DNA from: Acinetobacter haemolyticus CIP 64.3 = MTCC 9819
GTDB taxonomy: Bacteria > Pseudomonadota > Gammaproteobacteria > Pseudomonadales > Moraxellaceae
Direction of reading: 5' to 3'
NCBI RefSeq assembly: GCF_000369065.1
Contig: NZ_KB849800.1
Location: 388,044-452,043, forward strand
Length of the DNA: 64,000 bases
Below, one piece after another: positions 55,045-62,852 of this stretch (its first letter is position 1; every line of letters starts with the position of its first letter). Made by a program: the position numbers and the translations under genes. The notes below the pieces were generated by a model. That model saw only the letters and a list, made by a program, of their open reading frames with translations, searched no databases and was not told the origin of the DNA.

Positions 55045-57753
55045 ATGGCGCATCAACAATCTCCATCATGTTGTTCAGGTAACAACTCAAAAATTATTTA
55101 TGAATATATTGACCCTGTATGTGGGATGCAGGTTGCCGAAACATCCGAGCATTATTTTGACTATCAAGATATTCGATATTTATTTTGTTCGGTTGGCTGC
55201 CAGCAGAAATTTAGAGTGCACCCAGAAAACTACTTAAACGTGGATAAAGCTGAGCAAAATGCATCATCTTGCTGCTCTGAAGAAAAGCAGCAAAAGCAGT
55301 CAAGTTGCTGCGATACTCAGAAAGAAGAACTCACAGTTACAGAAACTTCTTCTTGTTGTGCTCCAAAACCTGATGCATCTAAGGCAAGTACATGTTGTGA
55401 TCATGAAACTCAACCACAGCCAACTAAACCAGAAGTGAATAAATCTGCGTGTTGCGGTGGTGGACACGCACATCAAGTTACCGATGGAGAAACAGAGATT
55501 GATCCTGTTTGCGGTATGTCAGTGAAGACAACAACCGATTTAAAAACAGATTACCAAGGCAAAACATATTACTTCTGTAATCCTTCTTGCTTAGAAAAAT
55601 TTAAAAATGATCCAGAATTTTATTTGATCCCTGTCGATCAGCGTCCTCTGCCTGAAGGGGCTATGGATATGGATTATACTTGTCCGATGGATCCCGAAAT
55701 TGTACAAAAAGGACCGGGAACCTGTCCGATTTGTGGTATGGCATTAGAACCAATGCAACCGACTTTGGATGAAGGTCCAAATCCTGAGTTAGTTGATTTT
55801 AGCAAGCGTTTTTGGGCAACTTTACCTTTGAGTTTATTGGTTGTTGTTTTGGCAATGGGTTCTCATATTCATGCTTTTATTTCTCCCCATATTCAGCCTT
55901 GGATTGAATTAATTTTAAGCTTACCTGTTGTACTCTGGGCAGGTTATCCGATTTTACAACGCTGTTGGGTGTCATATAAAACAAGACATCTGAATATGTG
56001 GAGTTTGATCGGTGTTGGTGTACTTGCTGCATTTATTTACAGTGTCGTGGCAACGATTTTCCCATCATTGATTCCAGTGGAAGCAAAAACAGGGCATGGT
56101 GTTGCCGTATATTATGAAGCTGCCTGTATGATTGTTTCACTGAGTTTATTGGGGCAAGTTTTAGAACTGAAAGCGCGTTCGCAAACAGCGAATTCACTAA
56201 AAGCTTTATTACGTTTACAACCGAGTAAAGCGAAATTAGTTCAAGCTGATCAGGTGGTTGATGTTGATATTGCCATGATCAAACAAGGCGATGTATTACA
56301 AATAGCTTCGGGTGAGCAAATTCCTTTGGATGGTGTGGTGATTGAGGGGAAAACCTACATTGATGAATCCATGATGACAGGTGAGCCCGTACCTGTGAAA
56401 AAGGAAAAGGATGATCAAGTGATCGGTGGAACCATTAATCAACAAGGTTCAATTCGTATCCAAACGACGGCTGTAGGTACCAATACAACTCTGGCAAAAA
56501 TGATCCAAACCGTCGCTGATGCACAGCGTTCCAAAGCACCATTACAACGGATTGCTGATGTAGTCGCAAAATATTTTGTGATGGTGGTTCTCGCAATCAG
56601 TGTTTTGACATTTATTGCATGGATGGTGTTTGGTAAAGCGCAATTTGATTTGGCGTTAATGTGTGCGGTAGCAGTTTTAATTATCGCATGTCCTTGTGCT
56701 TTAGGTTTGGCAACACCGATGTCTGTGATGGCAACAACAGGTCGAGCCGCACAGAAAGGTGTTTTATTTAAAGATGCTGAAGCGATTGAAGCTTTGAGTA
56801 AGGTAAATACCCTAATTATTGATAAAACAGGGACATTAACTGAAGGAAAGCCAAGCTTAAAGAAAATTCAGCCATTGTCTAAGACATATACTCAAGCACA
56901 AATTGAATTGTGGATCGCATCCATTGAACAATATTCAACACATCCGATTGCGCAGACCTTAACCAAATTGGTTGAACCTACGCAATTATTAAATGTTATT
57001 GATTTTGAGGATGTTACGGGGTTTGGAGTAAGAGGGCAGATCGATGGTAAGACCTTGTATATTGGTAGCCAAAAACTTGTGGATCAACTGGGTTTAACCT
57101 TTAGTGAGAGTCTAACTAAGCAACTTGATCAGATGAGATCACAAGGTGATGTGATTAGTTTTCTGATGTCTGAACAAGAAGTGATTGCTTATGTATCGAT
57201 CCATGATGCAATTAAACAAAATGCGAAAGCAGTGATTGACCAACTCCATGCAGATGGTATTGATGTCATTATGGCAACAGGCGATCATGAGAAAAATGCG
57301 CAGATGGTAGCAGAACAACTTGGGATTAATCAGGTCTATGGAAATTGTGATCCAAAGCAAAAACTTGAGATTGTGAAACAGGTGCAAGCCCAAGGGAAAG
57401 TTGTCGTGATGGCAGGTGATGGTATCAATGATGCACCAGCACTTGCACAAGCTAACGTGGGTATTGCGATGGGAACAGGAACCGATATTGCCAAGCAAAC
57501 TGCTCAAGTGACATTGGTAAAAGGGGATATTCAAGGCGTTGGACATGCGGTTCATATGGCAAAACTAGGCGTGAAAAATATGAAGCAAAACCTTGCTTTC
57601 TCATTTGTATATAATGGGTTGGGAGTACCTGTTGCAGCAGGATTATTCTACCCATTAACAGGCTTATTGCTCACACCGATGTTTGCTGCTGTTGCGATGT
57701 CGTTAAGTTCCTTATCGGTTGTTGTGAATGCTTTGAGATTAAATCGCTCATAA
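55045..57753 (+). CDS. copA: Copper/heavy-metal P1B-type ATPase with Cys-rich N terminus
   Basis: 902-aa metal-exporting ATPase. Two YHS-type domains (about 28-65 and 152-190, both with DPVCGM) flank a linker holding most of six CC dipeptides (PSCCSG, SSCCSE, SSCCDT, SSCCAP, STCCDH, SACCGG). An HMBD motif follows near 211 (YTCPMDPEIVQKGPGTCPIC). The ATPase core has the intramembrane CPC near 549, phosphorylated Asp in DKTGTLTEG near 593, the HP motif near 633 and GDGINDAPA near 791. CPC and the HP signature fit Cu(I)/Ag(I). It is driven by the MerR-type promoter and ends in a terminator. Confidence 0.93.
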   Translation: MAHQQSPSCCSGNNSKIIYEYIDPVCGMQVAETSEHYFDYQDIRYLFCSVGCQQKFRVHPENYLNVDKAEQNASSCCSEEKQQKQSSCCDTQKEELTVTETSSCCAPKPDASKASTCCDHETQPQPTKPEVNKSACCGGGHAHQVTDGETEIDPVCGMSVKTTTDLKTDYQGKTYYFCNPSCLEKFKNDPEFYLIPVDQRPLPEGAMDMDYTCPMDPEIVQKGPGTCPICGMALEPMQPTLDEGPNPELVDFSKRFWATLPLSLLVVVLAMGSHIHAFISPHIQPWIELILSLPVVLWAGYPILQRCWVSYKTRHLNMWSLIGVGVLAAFIYSVVATIFPSLIPVEAKTGHGVAVYYEAACMIVSLSLLGQVLELKARSQTANSLKALLRLQPSKAKLVQADQVVDVDIAMIKQGDVLQIASGEQIPLDGVVIEGKTYIDESMMTGEPVPVKKEKDDQVIGGTINQQGSIRIQTTAVGTNTTLAKMIQTVADAQRSKAPLQRIADVVAKYFVMVVLAISVLTFIAWMVFGKAQFDLALMCAVAVLIIACPCALGLATPMSVMATTGRAAQKGVLFKDAEAIEALSKVNTLIIDKTGTLTEGKPSLKKIQPLSKTYTQAQIELWIASIEQYSTHPIAQTLTKLVEPTQLLNVIDFEDVTGFGVRGQIDGKTLYIGSQKLVDQLGLTFSESLTKQLDQMRSQGDVISFLMSEQEVIAYVSIHDAIKQNAKAVIDQLHADGIDVIMATGDHEKNAQMVAEQLGINQVYGNCDPKQKLEIVKQVQAQGKVVVMAGDGINDAPALAQANVGIAMGTGTDIAKQTAQVTLVKGDIQGVGHAVHMAKLGVKNMKQNLAFSFVYNGLGVPVAAGLFYPLTGLLLTPMFAAVAMSLSSLSVVVNALRLNRS

Positions 57754-57795
57754 TGCAAAGCTAAAATGTAAATAAACTCTAATTTTTAGAGATAG

Positions 57796-57829
57796 GAAAA
57801 GCTGTCGTGATGGTGATCGACAGCTTTTC
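57796..57829 (+). terminator. Terminator after the copper ATPase gene
   Basis: GAAAAGCTGTCG paired with CGACAGCTTTTC (12 bp) and a 10-nt loop, 42 bp after the stop. Confidence 0.85.
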
Positions 57830-57931
57830 TATACGTTGTTTTGACTATTTTGACGGAATCAAAGCAACTCAGGTCAATTTTATTTGCGAGGGATTTACTT
57901 AGTGTAAGAATAATTCACAGGAGTGATAATA

Positions 57932-59182
57932 ATGTTTAAACAACAAAAACAATTTAAATTGGGACATTTATTCAAATCTATATCCCTTACAGCTTCTTTG
58001 CTAACGCCGCTATTATTGACTACGACTGTTCAGGCAGCACCAGCCGAGAAGTTAGATCTCACACTATCCCAACACTCTCAAAATAAAATTAAAACGTTGT
58101 TAAATGATCCAAAAATTTGGCAGCAAATTCCAAAACAAGTGACCTTATGTGTTTACTCACCCAATGGTGAGCATGGTGAGGCATTCCAACAAGCCACCAG
58201 TTATATGAGTGAATTACCACGTATTGTGCGAATTGCAAAACAGTATGGGGTCAATATGAACATCACTCGACCTTCTAATTTACAACTTAAAATTGATATT
58301 GATTATCCTAAATTAAAGCAAACTGCTTCGACGGTGGTGACGCTCAAAGTGTATACCAACGAAGGCGTATTAACTGAGGATTTTCGTAGCAAGCGTTGTG
58401 ATGGAGCAGGGATTAGTAATTTAAGGGCGCGCCAGTTCAACTCTTTTGTTGGAAGTATTGATGCGATTGGAGCACTGCAAAACTATAAGCAATTAACTTC
58501 AGTAATTCAGTTGTTAGCAGATCCAAAATTTGATGAAAAAATGGTAAATAAAGATTATGAGGTGGTCGGAATTGTACCGCTTGGCGCAGCGTATATTATG
58601 GTCAGTGACCGAAATATCAATACGTTGGCAAAGGCTGCTGGGCGAAAAGTTGCGGTGTTTTCCTTTGATCCTACACAGAAAAAATTAGCACAAAATGTCG
58701 GTGCACAGCCTGTATCAGTAGATTTGGCGACAGTTGGCCCTAAATTTAATAACAAAGAAGTTGAGATTATTGCTGGTCCAGCAATTTTATTTGATCCTTT
58801 GGAATTGCATAAGGGCATGACCGATAAATCAGGTAAAGTGGCTGGAGGAATCATTCGTTTTCCTGTGGTTCAGGTAACAGGAACCTTAATCATGCATCGA
58901 AATAAGTTTCCTGCGGGAATGGGACCGATTGCACGCGAGATTATCTCTAAACAATTACAACCTGCCTTTGATTTTGTAGACAAAATTGAAAAAGATATTC
59001 CTGAAAAATACTGGATGGATATCCACGAAAGCGATAAGCCTGGTTATATGCGATTAATGCGTGAAGCGCGTATTCAAATGACCAAAGAGGGGTATTACAA
59101 TAAAGAAATGATGAGACTACTTAAACAAGTTCGTTGTTCACAGCAACCGACTCATTTTGAATGTTCTTTGAATGATGAGTGA
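57932..59182 (+). CDS. Exported solute-binding-like protein of unknown role
   Basis: 416-aa protein with a signal peptide ending near residue 36 (TTTVQAAPAE). The mature part resembles periplasmic solute-binding folds (VTLCVYSPNGEHGEAFQQAT near 65, VEIIAGPAILFDPLELHKG near 285); I cannot name the ligand. A pair of cysteines (about 68 and 156) could form a disulfide, and the C-terminal part is charged and helical with two more Cys. AGGAG lies 8 nt before ATG 57932; GTG 57923 overlaps it. It is convergent to 6S RNA and has no transporter permease next to it. Confidence 0.7.
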   Translation: MFKQQKQFKLGHLFKSISLTASLLTPLLLTTTVQAAPAEKLDLTLSQHSQNKIKTLLNDPKIWQQIPKQVTLCVYSPNGEHGEAFQQATSYMSELPRIVRIAKQYGVNMNITRPSNLQLKIDIDYPKLKQTASTVVTLKVYTNEGVLTEDFRSKRCDGAGISNLRARQFNSFVGSIDAIGALQNYKQLTSVIQLLADPKFDEKMVNKDYEVVGIVPLGAAYIMVSDRNINTLAKAAGRKVAVFSFDPTQKKLAQNVGAQPVSVDLATVGPKFNNKEVEIIAGPAILFDPLELHKGMTDKSGKVAGGIIRFPVVQVTGTLIMHRNKFPAGMGPIAREIISKQLQPAFDFVDKIEKDIPEKYWMDIHESDKPGYMRLMREARIQMTKEGYYNKEMMRLLKQVRCSQQPTHFECSLNDE

Positions 59183-59202
59183 TTTGAAATGATGCAAAAA
59201 TA

Positions 59203-59386
59203 AAATGCTCCAGAGATGCCGCTGCATGGTCGTTACCCTGAACCCGATGAGTTCAAGGTGGAGGTGACGCATATTTAATGGGTTTCCTACTCGGAGGTAG
59301 GCATACACTCAAAATATACAGAACACATCCATAAATTTAAGTATCGGCAGGGGACTAGACGTACTGGCGAACACCCTAGAGACAGT
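59203..59386 (-). ncRNA. ssrS: 6S RNA
   Basis: On the minus strand this 184-nt stretch matches conserved 6S segments: TGTTCGCCAGTACG and AGTCCCCTGCCGATA near the 5' end, and ACCTTGAAC...GGGTTCAGGGTAACG then GCGGCATCTCTGG at the 3' end, in the same order as E. coli ssrS. 5' and 3' ends can pair to form the closing stem. It lies directly downstream of zapA, as in many gammaproteobacteria. 6S binds sigma70-RNA polymerase. Ends are estimated to within a few bases. Confidence 0.92.
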
Positions 59387-59476
59387 ATTAAGTATAACTG
59401 ATCTTTATACGATGACAATCCTTGTGGATCACATATCTGTAACGATACTTACTAATTGATGGGACTTTGTGCAATT

Positions 59477-59764
59477 TTACTCAACAGTTTGTTCAACATC
59501 TTCTAAAATAGTTTGCAGCAAACGTTCGCAGTGCGCATATTGCTGTAAAGACTTGTTTAAACTAAAAACTTCCTGTGCCATTTGTAGAGCCACCATAATC
59601 ACCAATTTATTATGTTCGACTCTCGGAGCACTACGACGCATATCATGAAATTTCTGATTCAATAGTTCCGCTGCACGCTCTAACTCTTCACGTTTATCCT
59701 CAGTCGTATTGAGGCGAAAAGTCTGCTCAATTAAACGGAGTTCAACGACAATAGTTTCACTCAT
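59477..59764 (-). CDS. zapA: Cell division protein ZapA
   Basis: 95-aa FtsZ-ring stabiliser. The N-terminal strand-helix (VVELRLIEQTFRLN, TTEDKREELERAAELLNQKF) and C-terminal coiled coil (ALQMAQEVFSLNKSLQQY) are as in the family. Its ATG overlaps the stop of the upstream coiled-coil gene by 4 bp, and 6S RNA lies just downstream, the usual zapA-ssrS order. Translational coupling with the upstream gene is likely. Confidence 0.93.
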   Translation of the reverse strand: MSETIVVELRLIEQTFRLNTTEDKREELERAAELLNQKFHDMRRSAPRVEHNKLVIMVALQMAQEVFSLNKSLQQYAHCERLLQTILEDVEQTVE

Positions 59765-60321
59765 GATTGTGACTCCTCTTGAGGTTCAGCAATAGGGTGG
59801 GCGAGCTGTTGGATTTCTTGTGCATTTTGATCTTGGGCTGTACCAAGAATCGCTAGACGCTGAATAATGGCTTCAACTTTCGATTTAGCCAGTTCATTCT
59901 TCTGCAATAGTCGATCACGATCTTGTTGTAGATCCTGAATCTCTTGCATGTTGTTACGCTGTTGGGCTTGTAACTTTTCTTTGATTACGCGTAAATCATT
60001 TCGCTCAGCCAAGATTTCTTGGAAACGATTTTTCAGATCAGTGGTACTTTTTTCCAAACGACTATAGCGCTCGGCTAAAGTTGTTGCATCATTATTCAGT
60101 TGTTTGAATTGATCTTGTAACTGAGTGAGTTGTTCAGTTAAGTTATCAACTTCATCCTGTTTTTGCGTGATGATGCTATTTTTTTGCACAATTTGTGCAT
60201 GGTGATCAGTTGCAGCTAATTGTTTAGCTTCAGAAAGCGAGTTATTTTCTCGCTCTAAATGACTTAAGCGTGTTTTTAAAACACCAATATGCGCTTGTAG
60301 ACGCTGTAATTGTTCTAACAT
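59761..60321 (-). CDS. Coiled-coil protein upstream of zapA
   Basis: 186 aa, almost entirely heptad-patterned: MLEQLQRLQAHIGVLKTRLS opens the coil and it continues to about residue 160 before a Pro/Glu-rich tail. No membrane helix or enzyme motif. It overlaps zapA by 4 bp; many gammaproteobacteria have a ZapB-like coiled-coil gene beside zapA, so a cell-division role is reasonable. ATG 60321 is preferred to TTG 60345, although no strong ribosome site is seen for either. Confidence 0.75.
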   Translation of the reverse strand: MLEQLQRLQAHIGVLKTRLSHLERENNSLSEAKQLAATDHHAQIVQKNSIITQKQDEVDNLTEQLTQLQDQFKQLNNDATTLAERYSRLEKSTTDLKNRFQEILAERNDLRVIKEKLQAQQRNNMQEIQDLQQDRDRLLQKNELAKSKVEAIIQRLAILGTAQDQNAQEIQQLAHPIAEPQEESQS

Positions 60322-60387
60322 AACGAAGGTCGCACAGAGTTGCAATCAAAGGTAATATATACAGCAGTATAGAGATTGGATAAACGA

Positions 60388-61023
60388 ATGCAAGACGATA
60401 TTTCAGGTTGGAACGAATGGAATGCTCATTTTGAGGGGATTGAAGAAATTTCAAGTCCAAGTGAGTTACATGGTTTGCTAACAGGTATAGTTTGTGTGAC
60501 ACAAGCACCAACTTCAGATGAATGGTCACAAATCTTAAACACCCTCAATGTACCTCCACTTTCACCCGAAGCCCTCAGAAGTTTGACTGATGAGGCCGAA
60601 GATGTAGCACATGCTTTATCCGATGATGAATTAGATTATTTACCAATGTTGCCAGATGACAGTCATGTATTGGCTGATCGAGTTCAAGCATTGGCAGATT
60701 GGTGTGCAGGAGTTGTACTTGGTTTTGGTTTAGCTTCGGGGCATATTCGAGGCGAAGAGCAAGAACTGATTGAACATTTACAAGATGTTGCAGCTGTTGA
60801 ATTTGAAGATTCAGACAATGATGAAGAAGGCGAAGAAAGTTATCAGGAGTTGTATGAGTTCGTACGCTTAATTCCTGTTAGTCTTTCGATTGGACGAACA
60901 AAAGTTCCTGTTGCTGAAAGTTCATTATTGAGAAACTTCCATGCAAAAAGCCGTAATCAAGATGAGACGGTTTCAGATCCACAAACGATCGTTGAAATGT
61001 TTACGCCACATCGCCCAAGTTAA
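60388..61023 (+). CDS. ygfB: UPF0149 family protein YgfB
   Basis: 211-aa protein of the YgfB/UPF0149 family. SPSELHGLLTGIVCVT near 25 and ADWCAGVVLGFGLA near 113 are the conserved helices, and the C-terminal half is acidic (EEGEES stretch). In Pseudomonas YgfB influences antibiotic resistance regulators; here function is unknown. ATG 60388 is preferred to an in-frame TTG at 60376. The order zapA divergent from ygfB-pepP-ubiH is the conserved gammaproteobacterial one. Confidence 0.9.
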   Translation: MQDDISGWNEWNAHFEGIEEISSPSELHGLLTGIVCVTQAPTSDEWSQILNTLNVPPLSPEALRSLTDEAEDVAHALSDDELDYLPMLPDDSHVLADRVQALADWCAGVVLGFGLASGHIRGEEQELIEHLQDVAAVEFEDSDNDEEGEESYQELYEFVRLIPVSLSIGRTKVPVAESSLLRNFHAKSRNQDETVSDPQTIVEMFTPHRPS

Positions 61024-61041
61024 TTGCATTAATTTTATAGA

Positions 61042-61063
61042 TCCCTCTTCGGAGGGACTTTTT
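61042..61063 (+). terminator. Short hairpin between ygfB and pepP
   Basis: TCCCTC-TTCG-GAGGGA then CTTTTT, ending about 15 bp before the pepP ATG. Shaped like a terminator but short-stemmed, so it may only attenuate. Confidence 0.6.
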
Positions 61064-61077
61064 AGTCGTAGGATAAT

Positions 61078-62397
61078 ATGAAACTAACTCAAGCAGATTT
61101 TAAACAACGTCGAGATCGCCTTGCGGAACAAATGGGCAGTAATAGTATTGCGGTAATTGCGACACGAGCGGAAATGTACCGTAATCGTGATGCAGATTAT
61201 AAATATCGTGCAGACAGTAGTTTTTATTATCTTACTGGATTTGCTGAACCTGAAGCTGTTGCAGTGATCGAGACTTTTGCTCAGGGTGAGGCATATCGTT
61301 ATACGCTATTTTGTCGTGAACGTAACCGTGAAATGGAAATTTGGAATGGTTACCGAGCAGGACTAGAAGGTGCAGTCGAACAATATCAAGCAGATCAATC
61401 ATTTACCATCCATGAGTTGGATCAGAAAATTGTTCCTTTACTTTTAAATAAATCGAAACTCTTTGTTCGACTAGGACAAACGAAAAAATTTGATGCTGAA
61501 GTGGGTGGGTGGTTACACAAAGCAAAAGCAATGCAACGTCAGGGTGGCGATGCACCTCAGCAAATTATTCAAATTGATTCGATTATTGATGAAATGCGTT
61601 TGAAAAAATCGGCGCAAGAAATTGAACTGATGCAGATCGCATCCAATATCAGTGCAGAAGCACATACGCGTGCGATGCAAACTGTAAAACCAGATATGAT
61701 GGAGTATGCACTTGAAGCAGAACTCAATTATATCTTCGGTAAAAATGGTTGTGTGCCTGCTTACAATAGTATTGTAGGCGGTGGTGAAAATGCCTGTATT
61801 TTGCATTACGTTGAAAATAATAAGCCGCTAAAAGATGGTGATTTGGTTTTAATTGATGCGGCTTGTGAGTATGAATGCTATGCCTCAGACATCACCCGTA
61901 CATTCCCTGTAAATGGTAAATTTAGTCCAGAACAAAAAGCACTTTACAGTATTGTTTTAGATGCTCAGCTTGCTGCGATCGACGCCACGCGTATTGGCAA
62001 TAATTATAAATATCCGCATGAAGTTGCTGTAAAGATTTTAACTCAGGGTTTGGTTGATCTTGGTTTGCTGCGAGGTGATGTAGATGAGCTGATAGAGAGT
62101 GAAGCATTCCGTCAATTCTTTATGCATGGTACAGGTCATTGGTTAGGTATGGATGTGCATGATGTCGGTTCTTATAAGCATGGCGAAGACTGGCGTGCTT
62201 ATGAAGCTGGCATGGTGGTTACCGTTGAGCCAGGTTTATATGTTGCACCAGACGATGAAACGGTAGATGCAAAATGGCGCGGTATCGGGATTCGTATCGA
62301 AGATGATATTGTCGTGACTGAAAATGGACCGTTGGTGTTAACCAAGAATGTGGTGAAAACCGTTGAAGAGATTGAAAGCTTGATGGCAAGTCATTAA
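61078..62397 (+). CDS. pepP: Xaa-Pro aminopeptidase
   Basis: Dimetal peptidase removing N-terminal residues before proline. The 439-aa protein matches E. coli PepP: a creatinase-like N-terminal domain, then the pita-bread fold with metal ligands in LIDAACEYECYASDITRTFP (two Asp, near 261 and 272), HGTGHWLGMDVHD (His, near 356), VEPGLYV (Glu, near 384) and GIRIEDDIVV (Glu, near 408). It lies between ygfB and ubiH, as in E. coli, but separated from ubiH by a terminator and a repeat. Confidence 0.96.
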   Translation: MKLTQADFKQRRDRLAEQMGSNSIAVIATRAEMYRNRDADYKYRADSSFYYLTGFAEPEAVAVIETFAQGEAYRYTLFCRERNREMEIWNGYRAGLEGAVEQYQADQSFTIHELDQKIVPLLLNKSKLFVRLGQTKKFDAEVGGWLHKAKAMQRQGGDAPQQIIQIDSIIDEMRLKKSAQEIELMQIASNISAEAHTRAMQTVKPDMMEYALEAELNYIFGKNGCVPAYNSIVGGGENACILHYVENNKPLKDGDLVLIDAACEYECYASDITRTFPVNGKFSPEQKALYSIVLDAQLAAIDATRIGNNYKYPHEVAVKILTQGLVDLGLLRGDVDELIESEAFRQFFMHGTGHWLGMDVHDVGSYKHGEDWRAYEAGMVVTVEPGLYVAPDDETVDAKWRGIGIRIEDDIVVTENGPLVLTKNVVKTVEEIESLMASH

Positions 62398-62409
62398 GTA
62401 GAGATTGAG

Positions 62410-62440
62410 AAAAAGGCTTATCGATTGATAGGCCTTTTTA
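62410..62440 (+). terminator. Terminator after pepP
   Basis: AAAAAGGCTTATC paired with GATAGGCCTTTTT (one G-T), short loop; 12 bp after the stop. Confidence 0.88.
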
Positions 62441-62530
62441 TTTACCCTCGGTTTTACTTAAATTTTTTCTAACTGATTGAAAAAATATCTTTGTGGAATC
62501 TTCTTGAGAAATTATCCAATTTTAGGATAA

Positions 62531-62678
62531 GCCGTCAGCTGGACCTACTTTTGTTTCGGCAAAAGTAGGCAAAACCATTGTCATCCGCAAAACTCGTTGA
62601 TTGCCGTCAGCTAATTTAATGAGTCGCAGAAACAATACCTTATTAATGGAGTCCTGTCTCAAACAGTTGCGGATGACA
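62531..62678. repeat. Palindromic dispersed-type repeat before ubiH
   Basis: The 455-bp pepP-ubiH gap holds a 148-bp element. A 10-bp perfect hairpin CCTACTTTTG/CAAAAGTAGG (62544-62569, loop TTTCGG) is followed by TGTCATCCGCAA (62579-62590), whose exact complement recurs at 62667-62678. GCCGTCAGCT occurs twice in direct orientation (62531 and 62603). No open frame. It looks like a small non-autonomous or REP-type element. I recall similar sequences in Acinetobacter genomes but could not check. Confidence 0.6.
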
Positions 62679-62852
62679 TTTCCGAGTATCATATTATTGT
62701 CGAGCTCAAATTATTTAGTTTGATGCTCAAAATAACTTTTGAAGATATTTTAAAAACACAGACCAAACAAAGTACAAATTCCCTTCCTGATTTGAGTTAG
62801 AGTAAGATAGTCCCGAAACTTAAGTCATGAAAAACTGATAAGGAATAATATT

